In this document: positions 8,471 to 17,580 of the stretch, piece by piece
Numbering within the stretch: position 1 is the stretch's first letter
How the letters are laid out: each line of letters opens with the position of its first letter
Assembly (NCBI RefSeq): GCF_013394655.1
Contig: NZ_CP053351.1
Coordinates: 3,698,001 to 3,762,000 of the forward strand
Length of the DNA: 64,000 bases
Source of the DNA: Winogradskyella schleiferi
Lineage (GTDB): Bacteria > Bacteroidota > Bacteroidia > Flavobacteriales > Flavobacteriaceae
Reading direction: 5' to 3'
Program-made: the position numbers and the translations under genes
The notes under the pieces: generated by a model
What the model was told of the DNA's origin: nothing
Database searches by the model: none
What the model saw: only the letters and a program-made list of their open reading frames with translations

Positions 8471-9553
8471 TTAAGACTTCACATCCAATGCATCACGCAA
8501 CGCATTCCCAACTAACATAAAAGCCATAACCAGTAACATAATACAAATTCCTGGAATTAGGGCTAGATACGGTTTCCCAAGAATAATATAATTGTAGTGG
8601 TCTTTTATCATCGCGCCCCAACTTGCCATTGGTGGTTGTGCGCCAATCCCTAAAAAACTGAGTCCGCTTTCTATTAAAATGGCAGCCGCAAAATTCGCGG
8701 CAGATATGACTATTAAAGGGCCAAAAATATTAGGTAAAATATGTTTTGTGATAATCCGATAATCGTTAAATCCCAATGCTCTAGCTGCAGTTACATATTG
8801 CATTTCCTTGGCACTAATAATTTGTCCGCGCACCACTCTTGCCACTTCTACCCACATGGTTAAACCTACAGCAATAAACACTTGCCAAAAGCCTTTTCCT
8901 AAAGCCAAGGTTATGGCAATAACCAATAATAATGTAGGAATGGACCATGTGATATTGATAACCCACATGATAAATGCATCTATCTTGCCTCCATAATAAC
9001 CCGCTAAACTTCCCATTAAAAGACCAACAATCAATGAAATAAAAACAGCCACAAAACCAATAAAAAACGAGATGCGCGAGCCGATTAAAATTCGGCTTAA
9101 ATAATCCCTTCCGTATTTATCTGTTCCGAAAACGAAGCTTCTATTATCTATGTAATCTTTATAATTTGAATTCGGGAATCTTGATAATTCGATTTGTTTT
9201 TCAAGACCTTCTAATCCATCAGAAGCATATTCCACGTAATGTAAAACCTCATTTTTAACCTCAAAAGATTGAATTGGAATTTCAGTATCTGTATTATCTT
9301 TTCCGAAGAATAATTTTGAAAAGACGTTTTGCTTCGATTCAATTCCTGAAGGGATGGTCAACATTTGAACTTCAAAACCTGGTGATTTAGAATGAATGGC
9401 CAAGTGCATCTGGTTCGCATTTTTTGAAGCATCTGGTGCAAATAGATAGGCAAAAATGGAAATCAATCCAATACTGCCAATAATGCACAAACTAAAAACG
9501 CCCCAAAAGTTCTTTTTAAACTTTTGAAGCGCTAAATTTGATAATGAACTCAT
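8471..9553 (-). CDS. Oligopeptide/dipeptide ABC transporter permease (DppC/OppC type)
   Basis: Membrane subunit of a peptide-type ABC importer. It has an N-terminal membrane anchor, a roughly 100-residue non-membrane insert, then a BPD_transp_1 domain with the ATPase-docking EAA loop (about residues 245-270, ARALGFNDYRI). Partner genes (DppB, ATPases, binding protein) are not adjacent, so it works with subunits coded elsewhere. It lies 7 bp downstream of the protease gene and may be co-transcribed with it. Confidence 0.9.
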   Translation of the reverse strand: MSSLSNLALQKFKKNFWGVFSLCIIGSIGLISIFAYLFAPDASKNANQMHLAIHSKSPGFEVQMLTIPSGIESKQNVFSKLFFGKDNTDTEIPIQSFEVKNEVLHYVEYASDGLEGLEKQIELSRFPNSNYKDYIDNRSFVFGTDKYGRDYLSRILIGSRISFFIGFVAVFISLIVGLLMGSLAGYYGGKIDAFIMWVINITWSIPTLLLVIAITLALGKGFWQVFIAVGLTMWVEVARVVRGQIISAKEMQYVTAARALGFNDYRIITKHILPNIFGPLIVISAANFAAAILIESGLSFLGIGAQPPMASWGAMIKDHYNYIILGKPYLALIPGICIMLLVMAFMLVGNALRDALDVKS

Positions 9554-9560
9554 CTTTACT

Positions 9561-11711
9561 TTAATTCTTCACAGAATCAGAATTAGCAACCTTGTTTTTT
9601 ATAGCATAGGTCATCTTTAAATCGTGAAGCACATTTATAGCTTCTTCAACATAAACATCTTTGGCTAAAGCCTTGTGCCAACGGTTACGTTTTTCCATTA
9701 AAACGGAATCTTCATCCATTAATTTTAGCTCGTAAGGCAAAGAACTGAATGTTAAATCTGTCTGATATTCTGAAAGCTTTGAAAAACGTTTTGCTTCTTC
9801 CTCATTGATCTCCATTTCCTTCTTATAATCATCATAGTTTAACGAATAGGTTTCACGATCTCTGATTTTCTTGACCCATTGCGCATTGGCATCAATAAGC
9901 TTTAATTGCTCATTAGCCGCCATACGCGCTTTACTCTTACTAATCGTAGTATCATAATCAAAATAATCTCCCCAAACCTCATAATCGGCTGCATCTATTT
10001 TATCCCATGGCAATGGATTTTCTTGATCTTTTTCTCCAATATTAATATAACTATAACGGTCTGGTACAACGACATCACTCTTTACGCCTTCTAATTGCGT
10101 TGAGCCGCCATTTATTCTATAAAATTTCTGAGTAGTAAATTTTAAGGCACCCATATCACCTTGGGTATTATTTCTTACCATTCGGTTTAAATCCATAACA
10201 GTTTGAACTGTTCCTTTACCGTAAGTTTGTTTACTACCAATGACGATACCACGTTTATAGTCTTGCATTGCAGCAGCTAAAATCTCCGAAGCAGAAGCAG
10301 ACAGTTCATTCACGAGAATAACTAAAGGGCCATCCCAAACAATGGATTTGTCTCTATCACTAAGGACTTCTTTTGCTTCACCAGTAGTTTTTACTTGTAC
10401 CACTGGTCCTTCCTCTATAAACAGACCAGCAATATCTACAACGGTCTGTAGCGAGCCGCCACCGTTATTTCTTAAATCCATTACTAAACCTTCAACACCT
10501 TCTTTCTTTAATCTTAAAATTTCTTGTTTGATATCTGAAGCGGCATTACGTTCGTTATAGTCTTCAAAGCTGATGTAAAACTTAGGCAGATTAATAATTC
10601 CGAAGGTTTTCCCCTCCTTTTCCACAATAGACGATTTTGCATAAGTTTCTTCTAACTCTACAACATCGCGTTTAATAGATATGTCCTGAATAGTACCATC
10701 TACTTTCTTTAAAGTTAATGTCACTACAGTTCCTTTTGGTCCTTTAATAAATTTAATGGCATCATCCAATCGCATACCGACTACATTAATAGGCTCATCT
10801 TCATCTTCTTGTTTCACCTTTAATATTTGGTCACCCACTTCTAATTCATCGGCTCTCCATGCAGGCCCACCACTAATAATTTCATTGACGACTATACCAT
10901 CTACTTTCTTCTGCAAACGTGCGCCAATCCCTTCAAATTTACCAGAGATATCTCTATCAAAGCGTTCCTTATCATCAGGGGCAAAATAAAACGTATGCGG
11001 ATCAAATTCTTCAACAATAGCATTTATATAAACTGAAAACCAATCTTCTCGTCTTCTATCATCAATATAATCGTAAAGCTCATCCAATGACTTTTTGGTT
11101 GCTAATCTTGCTTCAGATTCTATCTTTTTCTTAGATTTTTTTTCAACAGTTTTGGACTTTTCAGCGTCTTCTTTTTCTGAAAATTTCTGGGCAATGGCAT
11201 CATCATAATTCGCAATGGTTGAAAACTTTAGCTGCTGTCTCCAACGCTCTTTCATTTCTTGCTTATTATTTACATAGGCTAATTTTTCATAGTCCGAATT
11301 ATAGTCCTCTTCTTTCGAAAAATCAAAAGGTTTTTCTAAAATATCAGAATAAATAGTCTTCGATTCTGCAATTCGTTGCAATAAACGCTCGTGTGTTAGA
11401 TTAAAGAATGACACATCGTAGGCCTTGATTTGATCATCAATATTATTCTTGTATGCTTCGAACTCCTTAATGTCCGATGCATAAAAATAGCGTTTAAATG
11501 GATCGATATTATCTAAATAAGTATCAAACACATGTGATGAAAAACCATCATTAATATCTTTTGGGTCAAAATGACCTTGATCTAACAGATACGTTATAAG
11601 CTGTATAAGCAACTTATCTTTATCTGGATCTTCAAATTTTTTGCTTGTAAAGCTACATGAGGCAAATGCAATCAACAATGCCAGCAGTAAAAACTTATAA
11701 TTCCCTTTCAT
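9561..11711 (-). CDS. prc: Tail-specific carboxy-terminal processing protease (Tsp/Prc, S41)
   Basis: Periplasm-facing serine protease that trims or degrades envelope proteins from the C-terminus. An N-terminal lipoprotein signal ends in the lipobox-like AFASC (Cys19). A PDZ domain spans about 245-340. The S41 domain has the motif SASASEI (Ser473 probable nucleophile) and TYGKG (Lys499 probable base). A Tsp C-terminal domain follows. The 716-residue length matches Bacteroidota homologues. Confidence 0.93.
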   Translation of the reverse strand: MKGNYKFLLLALLIAFASCSFTSKKFEDPDKDKLLIQLITYLLDQGHFDPKDINDGFSSHVFDTYLDNIDPFKRYFYASDIKEFEAYKNNIDDQIKAYDVSFFNLTHERLLQRIAESKTIYSDILEKPFDFSKEEDYNSDYEKLAYVNNKQEMKERWRQQLKFSTIANYDDAIAQKFSEKEDAEKSKTVEKKSKKKIESEARLATKKSLDELYDYIDDRRREDWFSVYINAIVEEFDPHTFYFAPDDKERFDRDISGKFEGIGARLQKKVDGIVVNEIISGGPAWRADELEVGDQILKVKQEDEDEPINVVGMRLDDAIKFIKGPKGTVVTLTLKKVDGTIQDISIKRDVVELEETYAKSSIVEKEGKTFGIINLPKFYISFEDYNERNAASDIKQEILRLKKEGVEGLVMDLRNNGGGSLQTVVDIAGLFIEEGPVVQVKTTGEAKEVLSDRDKSIVWDGPLVILVNELSASASEILAAAMQDYKRGIVIGSKQTYGKGTVQTVMDLNRMVRNNTQGDMGALKFTTQKFYRINGGSTQLEGVKSDVVVPDRYSYINIGEKDQENPLPWDKIDAADYEVWGDYFDYDTTISKSKARMAANEQLKLIDANAQWVKKIRDRETYSLNYDDYKKEMEINEEEAKRFSKLSEYQTDLTFSSLPYELKLMDEDSVLMEKRNRWHKALAKDVYVEEAINVLHDLKMTYAIKNKVANSDSVKN

Positions 11712-11763
11712 TTTTCTTTTTTTATTTTATTAATTCGGTAAAAATGTGTTCGCCTTTGATAAA

Positions 11764-11852
11764 CAGTGTTCCAATTGAAAACAGTAACAAGGCTCGGTGC
11801 ATTTTACATACAATGTTCCATTGAAAACAATAAAAAGGCTTGGCGCATTTTT
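11764..11852. repeat. Imperfect 47-bp tandem repeat, two copies
   Basis: Two diverged copies of a unit starting CAGTGTTCCA / CAATGTTCCA and ending GGCTCGGTGCATTTT / GGCTTGGCGCATTTT, spaced 47 bp apart. They lie in the roughly 300-bp gap between the divergent prc and surE genes. Nothing else is recognised in this gap. Confidence 0.6.
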
Positions 11853-12016
11853 CTTTTTATCAAATTGTTATTTAGTAGGCTTTCAATATTTCACTAAAAT
11901 AGAAGAAAAAACCGTGCCATAAAAAAACAAGGCACTAATTTTTTGTTAAACCTATTAATACCTTTATTACACAAGCATTTTTAGTATTTTTACATCACCT
12001 TAAACTTTTGTCCGAA

Positions 12017-12790
12017 ATGTCCACACGACCCTTAATTTTAGTTACCAATGATGATGGCATCACAGCACCAGGTCTCAGAACCTTAATTTCCGTAATGAAT
12101 ACCATCGGAGATGTAGTGGTGGTGGCACCAGATAGTCCGCAAAGTGCCATGGGACACGCCATAACCATTAATTCCACCTTACATATGGAGAAAGTGACCA
12201 TTGACGGTAAACAACCTGAATATAGTTGTTCTGGAACTCCAGCAGACTGTGTAAAACTTGCTGTTAATGAAATTTTAGAAAGACGGCCAGATATTTGTGT
12301 TTCAGGTATTAATCATGGTTCTAATTCTTCAATAAATGTTATTTATTCTGGTACCATGAGTGCAGCACTTGAAGCTGGGATTGAAGGGATTCCTGCCATT
12401 GGTTTTTCACTTTTAGACTATAATTGGAATGCTAATTTTGAGCACTGTAAATCTTTTGTAGCAACTATTACCAAGCAAGTTTTAGAACATGGCTTGCCAG
12501 ATGGTGTGGTATTGAATGTCAATCTTCCTAATCTTAAGAAAAAAGATATAAAAGGAATTAAAGTTTGTAGACAAGCAAGAGCAAATTGGAAAGAAGAATT
12601 TGACAAACGCACCAATCCAATGGGTCGTGATTATTTCTGGTTAACAGGCAAATTTGTTAATATGGATGAAGGCGAGGATACAGACGAATGGGCTTTGGAG
12701 CATGGTTATGTTTCCGTAGTTCCTGTACATTTTGATTTAACAGCCCACCATACCATTCAAGCATTGAATACTTGGAAATTGAATGATTAA
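12017..12790 (+). CDS. surE: 5'/3'-nucleotidase SurE
   Basis: Metal-dependent nucleoside monophosphatase of the survival protein E family. The metal-binding start VTNDDGITAPG and the later motif SGINHGSNSS are both present. The ATG at 12017 gives MSTRPLILVTNDDG, the short N-terminus normal for SurE. A TTG three codons upstream is less likely. lpxB follows on the same strand 137 bp downstream. Confidence 0.95.
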   Translation: MSTRPLILVTNDDGITAPGLRTLISVMNTIGDVVVVAPDSPQSAMGHAITINSTLHMEKVTIDGKQPEYSCSGTPADCVKLAVNEILERRPDICVSGINHGSNSSINVIYSGTMSAALEAGIEGIPAIGFSLLDYNWNANFEHCKSFVATITKQVLEHGLPDGVVLNVNLPNLKKKDIKGIKVCRQARANWKEEFDKRTNPMGRDYFWLTGKFVNMDEGEDTDEWALEHGYVSVVPVHFDLTAHHTIQALNTWKLND

Positions 12791-12927
12791 AAAATGATTC
12801 TGAGACCGCTACGTTATAAGTATCAAGACTAATTTTTACGAATTGAAAAACATTTTAATTAACTTGAATCTTGAATCTAAAAAAATGACGATTTGAAGCC
12901 AAAAACCCTAAAAACGTATTGTAAAGA

Positions 12928-14049
12928 ATGAAGTATTATATCATTGCAGGAGAAGCTTCTGGAGATCTTCATGGTTCCAATCTTATGAAAGCTTTGTTCA
13001 AACAAGATGAACAGGCAGACATTAGATTTTGGGGAGGTGACCTTATGCAAAGTGTAGGAGGAGAATTGGTAATGCACTATAAAGAACGTCAATTTATGGG
13101 TTTTGCTGAAGTTGCCATAAATATCAGAAAAATCTTTGCCCATATAAAACTCTGCAAAAAAGATATTAAATCATTTCAGCCCGATGTGATTATTTTTATT
13201 GATAATTCGGGTTTTAACCTTAGAATTGCTAAATGGGCAAAAGCGCATAATTTTAAAACTCATTATTATATTTCACCTCAAGTTTGGGCATCTAGAGCAA
13301 ATAGAGTCAAAAAAATAAAGCGCGATATTGATGCTATGTATTGCATCCTACCATTTGAAAAAGACTTTTATAAAACTTATGATTATGATGTTAATTTTGT
13401 AGGACATCCACTCATTGATGCCATTGCAGATAGACCTCAAGTGGACGTTAGGGATTTTAGAAAAGACCATCAGCTTAGCGACCAACCCATCATAGCTTTA
13501 TTACCTGGAAGTAGAAAGCAAGAAATCACTAAAATGCTTGGTGTGATGTTGAGTTTGGTCGATGATTTTAAAGATTACCAGTTTATTATTGCTGGAGCGC
13601 CAAGTCAAGATTTTGAATTTTACAAAGGTTTTATAAAGAAGAAAAACATTAAATTTATTTCGAATAAAACCTATGATTTGCTGAGTATATCCACAGCTGC
13701 TTTAGTTACCTCTGGTACTGCAACGCTTGAAACTGCCTTATTTAAAGTGCCACAAGTTGTTTGCTATAAGGCAAGTGCTATTTCGTACCAAATTGCTAAA
13801 CGAATAGTTACCTTAAAATATATATCATTGGTAAATTTAATCATGGATCGAGAAGTGGTTACAGAATTGATTCAAGGTGACTTAAACAAAAAACGACTTA
13901 AAAAAGAATTAACGGCTATTTTAGATACTAAAAAAAGAGAACAATTGTTTTTAGATTATTATGAACTAGAGAAGAAACTCGGAGGTAGAGGCGCTAGTGA
14001 CAATGCTGCTAAATTAATTGTGTCGAAAATTTCAAATAACAAAAACTAA
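12928..14049 (+). CDS. lpxB: Lipid-A-disaccharide synthase LpxB
   Basis: Peripheral membrane glycosyltransferase (GT19) that joins UDP-diacylglucosamine and lipid X in lipid A synthesis. The N-terminus YIIAGEASGDLHGS, the motif GHPLID and the nucleotide-binding stretch LLPGSRKQEI are typical. At 373 residues it is full length. Its presence shows a lipid A-bearing outer membrane. The surE-lpxB pairing is usual in flavobacteria. Confidence 0.96.
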   Translation: MKYYIIAGEASGDLHGSNLMKALFKQDEQADIRFWGGDLMQSVGGELVMHYKERQFMGFAEVAINIRKIFAHIKLCKKDIKSFQPDVIIFIDNSGFNLRIAKWAKAHNFKTHYYISPQVWASRANRVKKIKRDIDAMYCILPFEKDFYKTYDYDVNFVGHPLIDAIADRPQVDVRDFRKDHQLSDQPIIALLPGSRKQEITKMLGVMLSLVDDFKDYQFIIAGAPSQDFEFYKGFIKKKNIKFISNKTYDLLSISTAALVTSGTATLETALFKVPQVVCYKASAISYQIAKRIVTLKYISLVNLIMDREVVTELIQGDLNKKRLKKELTAILDTKKREQLFLDYYELEKKLGGRGASDNAAKLIVSKISNNKN

Positions 14050-14097
14050 ATTGCAAAAGCCAAAATCAAACGAGAAACTGTAACTCTGAATTTTAAA

Positions 14098-14607
14098 ATG
14101 AAACAATTATTACCAATACTATTTCTTCTCTTACTTGCCAGCAGCTGCAAATCCAAAAAATCATATTCCAGTAAAAAAAGACAAACCCATACTGTAAAAG
14201 TTAATACGACAGCAAAACCTACAGCCGAAGCAGAAACCATTGTAAAATACGCCAAAACTTTTGACGGTACGCGTTACAAATATGGTGGCACCACAAAAAA
14301 AGGTATGGATTGTTCGGGTTTAATATATACAACCTACAAAAGGCACAATGTTAACTTACCAAGAACCACATCTGGACTTCAAGGCACTGGCGATTGGGTA
14401 GATATCAAGGAAGTAAATGTTGGAGATTTGGTATTTTTTGCCACTAAGAAAAACAGCCGAAAGGTAAATCATGTTGGCATTGTTACCGATGTAAGAACTG
14501 GCAATGTTGAGTTTATTCATGCTTCTAGTAGCAGAGGTGTGATGATTTCCTCTTTGGCAGAAAAATATTGGTACTTCTCTTTTGTGCAGGCTAGACGTGT
14601 GTTGTGA
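14098..14607 (+). CDS. NlpC/P60 (C40) cell-wall endopeptidase lipoprotein
   Basis: Likely outer-membrane or periplasmic lipoprotein that cuts peptidoglycan stem peptides. The signal peptide ends at lipobox LASSC (Cys17). The NlpC/P60 domain has the catalytic Cys72 in MDCSGL, His125 in NHVGIV and a third polar residue His141 in FIHASS. The length of 169 residues is like that of Spr/NlpC. It follows lpxB by 48 bp. Confidence 0.93.
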   Translation: MKQLLPILFLLLLASSCKSKKSYSSKKRQTHTVKVNTTAKPTAEAETIVKYAKTFDGTRYKYGGTTKKGMDCSGLIYTTYKRHNVNLPRTTSGLQGTGDWVDIKEVNVGDLVFFATKKNSRKVNHVGIVTDVRTGNVEFIHASSSRGVMISSLAEKYWYFSFVQARRVL

Positions 14608-14908
14608 TTTTTATAAGTCTATCACAAAAAACATATCGCGTATTAAAAGGCACGCTAGATACCGTTGAGTATTTTTTCAGCTATCTATTTTACCTAAAGG
14701 CAATTAATACTTTGGAATCAAATGGTTCATTATCTAAACACAAACTTCCTCTTCAGATAAACTCAAAAATAAAAGAATTAAATTAGGATAGACATTCAAT
14801 CCAATTTGAGTTGTTCTGTTTTGTATTCCAAGACATTAAATCGTATAAAATAGATATTCATTTCGATACGTAAATCGAACCAATATTTTTAGTAACTTAC
14901 TCTATATT
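14608..14908. other. Intergenic stretch without a recognised gene
   Basis: About 300 bp between the NlpC/P60 gene and comEC. A 60-codon plus-strand frame starts with GTG over the upstream stop, but it has no recognisable protein features and is not called. No clear terminator or promoter was seen. Confidence 0.5.
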
Positions 14909-16939
14909 ATGAAGTTACTAAATTTTACCATCATAAAATTGACCATTTGTTTGGTTATGGGAATCCTTTTGGCGCACTATCTAAAGTTAGATTTCCATAC
15001 GATTTTATATGCAACCATCGGTTTAGTGCTATTAATTGGTGTGTATTGGTTAGCCTTAAAATCTAAAATCAACCGTTCTCCTTATTTTGGAATTCTAGCT
15101 TGCTTTTGTATGGTTGGAATTGGAATAATTTCATACCACCTTCAAGATGAAACTTTACGATCTAAACATTACATACATCTCAATTCTTCTGGAAATTATA
15201 ATACCATTGTTTTCCAAATTAAAGAACGATTAAAACCCGACACTTATAATGAAAAATATATTGCTGCAGTAAAATCATTTAATGATGAGGAAGCACTTGG
15301 TCATTTATTGATTAATATTAAAAAAGATAGTGTTTCAAAACGTCTAAATGTTGATGATTTATTCTTAACCTCATCGGAACTGAAAGTGATTCAAAAACCA
15401 TTAAACCCTTATCAATTTGATTATAGTAAGTATTTAGAATTGCAGCAGGTATATCATCAACTTTATCTCGATTCGGCTACTATTTTACAACTTTCAGATT
15501 CAAAATCTACTATTTACGGTTATGCTGATGCTTTGAGAACTACTATCAATTTAAAACTTATTGAAGCAGGATTTGAAAAAGAAGCACTAAGCATTATGAA
15601 TGCCTTATTGCTTGGTCAACGACAAACCATTGACAAATCCATTTATAACAATTATGTGAATTCTGGCACTATCCATATTTTGGCCGTATCAGGATTGCAT
15701 GTTGGAATTATTTTATGGATTCTTAATTTTATATTTAGTCCTCTACTCTATTTGAAACATGGGAATTTTATAAGACCTTTTATATTAGTTACTATACTTT
15801 GGAGTTTTGCTATTATAGCTGGTTTGTCGCCTTCAGTAACCAGAGCTGTATCCATGTTTAGTATTATTAGTATTGCGATGCATTTAAAACGACGTACAAA
15901 TATTTATAACACATTGGTCATTTCAGCATTTGTGATTTTATTGGTTGAGCCGGCATTTTTGTTTGCCGTTGGATTCCAGATGAGCTACCTGGCTGTTTTA
16001 GGAATTGTCAGCGTACAACCTATTATTTATAAGCTTTGGCAGCCAAAATATTGGATACTTGATAAACCTTGGCAAATTTTCACGGTAACATTAGCTGCAC
16101 AATTAGGTGTGGTGCCTATAAGTCTATTCTATTTTCATCAGTTCCCTGGCTTATTTTTTATTTCGAACTTAGTGGTGATTCCGTTTTTAGGCCTTATTCT
16201 TGGTTTTGGATTGCTTGTAATTGCCTTTGCACTCCTTGGATTTTTACCCAAACCAATTGTGGACATCTATAGTTTTATCATTGATAGTTTGAATAACTTT
16301 ATCGCATGGGTTGCTCAATTTGAAAGCTTTCTTTTTAGAGACATTCCGTTTACGCTGCTTCAAGTTATAGTTTCCTATCTTATAGTGTTAGCTTTGATTC
16401 AAGTTTATAAATTCCGAAATTTTAAGTGGACAGCAATGAGCTTAATCGCAATAATTGGACTTCAAGGTGTTTACTTTTATAACAAACAGCAAACTCAATA
16501 TGAGGCGCTTGTTATTTTTAATAAGAGTCGGTTTTCGATGATTGGTATAAAAACGAACAACAAATTAACCTTATTCCATAATTTGGATTCGGTTCAGTTC
16601 CAGTCAAATCAAGCCATTAAAAACTACAAAGTTGGTGAATCTATTGACCTTATTACAACAGACAGTTTACAATCGGTTTATATATATAAGAACAATATTA
16701 TATTAGCCATTGATAGTTTAGCGGTTTATAAAGGCATTTCGTTTCGACCCAATTATATTTTATTGCGAAATTCGCCAAGACTTAATCTCAATAGAGTCAT
16801 AGACAGTTTAAAACCTGATCAAATTATAGCCGATGCCAGTAATTACAAATCGTATTTAAAACGGTGGAAAGCCACATGTGAGTATAAAAAAATCCCTTTC
16901 CATCAAACAAATGAAAAGGGAGCTTTTATTATAAAATAA
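14909..16939 (+). CDS. comEC: ComEC/Rec2 family competence membrane protein
   Basis: Polytopic membrane protein thought to form the DNA-uptake channel in transformation. It has an N-terminal DUF4131 region, then a Competence domain with many membrane segments and the conserved stretch HILAVSGLHVGII near residue 255. The C-terminal 130 residues sit where many ComEC proteins have a metallo-beta-lactamase domain, but no HxHxDH motif is visible. This short form is common in Bacteroidota. Whether it takes part in natural competence here is unknown. Confidence 0.92.
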   Translation: MKLLNFTIIKLTICLVMGILLAHYLKLDFHTILYATIGLVLLIGVYWLALKSKINRSPYFGILACFCMVGIGIISYHLQDETLRSKHYIHLNSSGNYNTIVFQIKERLKPDTYNEKYIAAVKSFNDEEALGHLLINIKKDSVSKRLNVDDLFLTSSELKVIQKPLNPYQFDYSKYLELQQVYHQLYLDSATILQLSDSKSTIYGYADALRTTINLKLIEAGFEKEALSIMNALLLGQRQTIDKSIYNNYVNSGTIHILAVSGLHVGIILWILNFIFSPLLYLKHGNFIRPFILVTILWSFAIIAGLSPSVTRAVSMFSIISIAMHLKRRTNIYNTLVISAFVILLVEPAFLFAVGFQMSYLAVLGIVSVQPIIYKLWQPKYWILDKPWQIFTVTLAAQLGVVPISLFYFHQFPGLFFISNLVVIPFLGLILGFGLLVIAFALLGFLPKPIVDIYSFIIDSLNNFIAWVAQFESFLFRDIPFTLLQVIVSYLIVLALIQVYKFRNFKWTAMSLIAIIGLQGVYFYNKQQTQYEALVIFNKSRFSMIGIKTNNKLTLFHNLDSVQFQSNQAIKNYKVGESIDLITTDSLQSVYIYKNNIILAIDSLAVYKGISFRPNYILLRNSPRLNLNRVIDSLKPDQIIADASNYKSYLKRWKATCEYKKIPFHQTNEKGAFIIK

Positions 16940-16946
16940 TCTTTTT

Positions 16947-17498
16947 TTATTCCTTAAACTCAGGTTTAAACGCTTTGTAATATTCATTAAACTGTTCTTG
17001 GGTCGTCATTTCTTTATGCTCATCACTTTTGAATAATTTTAAATACAACTCCAGTTGCTGTGGTTTTAAATACCCTTGAATAGGCGAGATAAATCCACCT
17101 TCCTCATCAAAAAACACCATTGTTGGATAGGCTCTAACTTTTAAAAATCTTGAAAACTCGTGTGCGCTATTTCGTCTGTTGGCTTTTGTAGCATCGTAAT
17201 TTGGGTTTCCAAAGGTCTGGTCTTTGTAAGTTACCTCATCGTTCCCCTCAGCATTAAACTTTACAGCGTAATAATGTTCATTGACGTACGCTACAACATC
17301 TTTATTATGAAATGTATTCTTATCTAACATTTTGCAAGGGCCGCACCAATTGGTATAAACATCCATAAAAATCTTTTTAGGTTCTTTTTTCTGAAGCTCT
17401 AAAGCTTCGTCCATGGTTACCCAATTAATTTCTTGTGCCACTGCTGTTATCGAAAAAGCAAAAACAGCTATTAATCCAAAGGTCAATTTTTTCATCAT
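16947..17498 (-). CDS. Secreted thioredoxin-like protein
   Basis: 183-residue periplasmic thioredoxin-fold protein. A signal peptide covers about residues 1-21 (ending AVAQ), followed by the redox motif WCGPCK (Cys52, Cys55). It is similar to DUF255/thioredoxin_7-type proteins of Bacteroidota that reduce or isomerise disulfides. Two tandem ATGs start the gene; either may be used. Confidence 0.88.
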   Translation of the reverse strand: MMKKLTFGLIAVFAFSITAVAQEINWVTMDEALELQKKEPKKIFMDVYTNWCGPCKMLDKNTFHNKDVVAYVNEHYYAVKFNAEGNDEVTYKDQTFGNPNYDATKANRRNSAHEFSRFLKVRAYPTMVFFDEEGGFISPIQGYLKPQQLELYLKLFKSDEHKEMTTQEQFNEYYKAFKPEFKE

Positions 17499-17534
17499 AT
17501 CCGATTTGTTGCAAATAATAAGCCGAACTTACAA

Positions 17535-17560
17535 AAAATGCTCCTAAAGCGGAGCATTTT
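17535..17560 (-). terminator. Intrinsic terminator after the first POT gene
   Basis: Perfect 10-bp inverted repeat AAAATGCTCC / GGAGCATTTT with a 6-nt loop. On the minus strand it is followed by a T run, 20 bp past the stop at 17581. Confidence 0.85.
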
Positions 17561-17580
17561 AGATATATTTAACGGTTTTC

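Noticed and set aside
14604..14786. 60-codon plus-strand frame overlapping the NlpC/P60 stop
   Set aside because: Starts with GTG, shows no domain, signal or clear coding pattern, and nothing follows it in an operon. Likely chance.
16890..16946. Terminator at the comEC / thioredoxin junction
   Set aside because: CCCTTT and AAAGGG arms are present but lie inside the comEC coding end with a long loop; the evidence is too weak to list.
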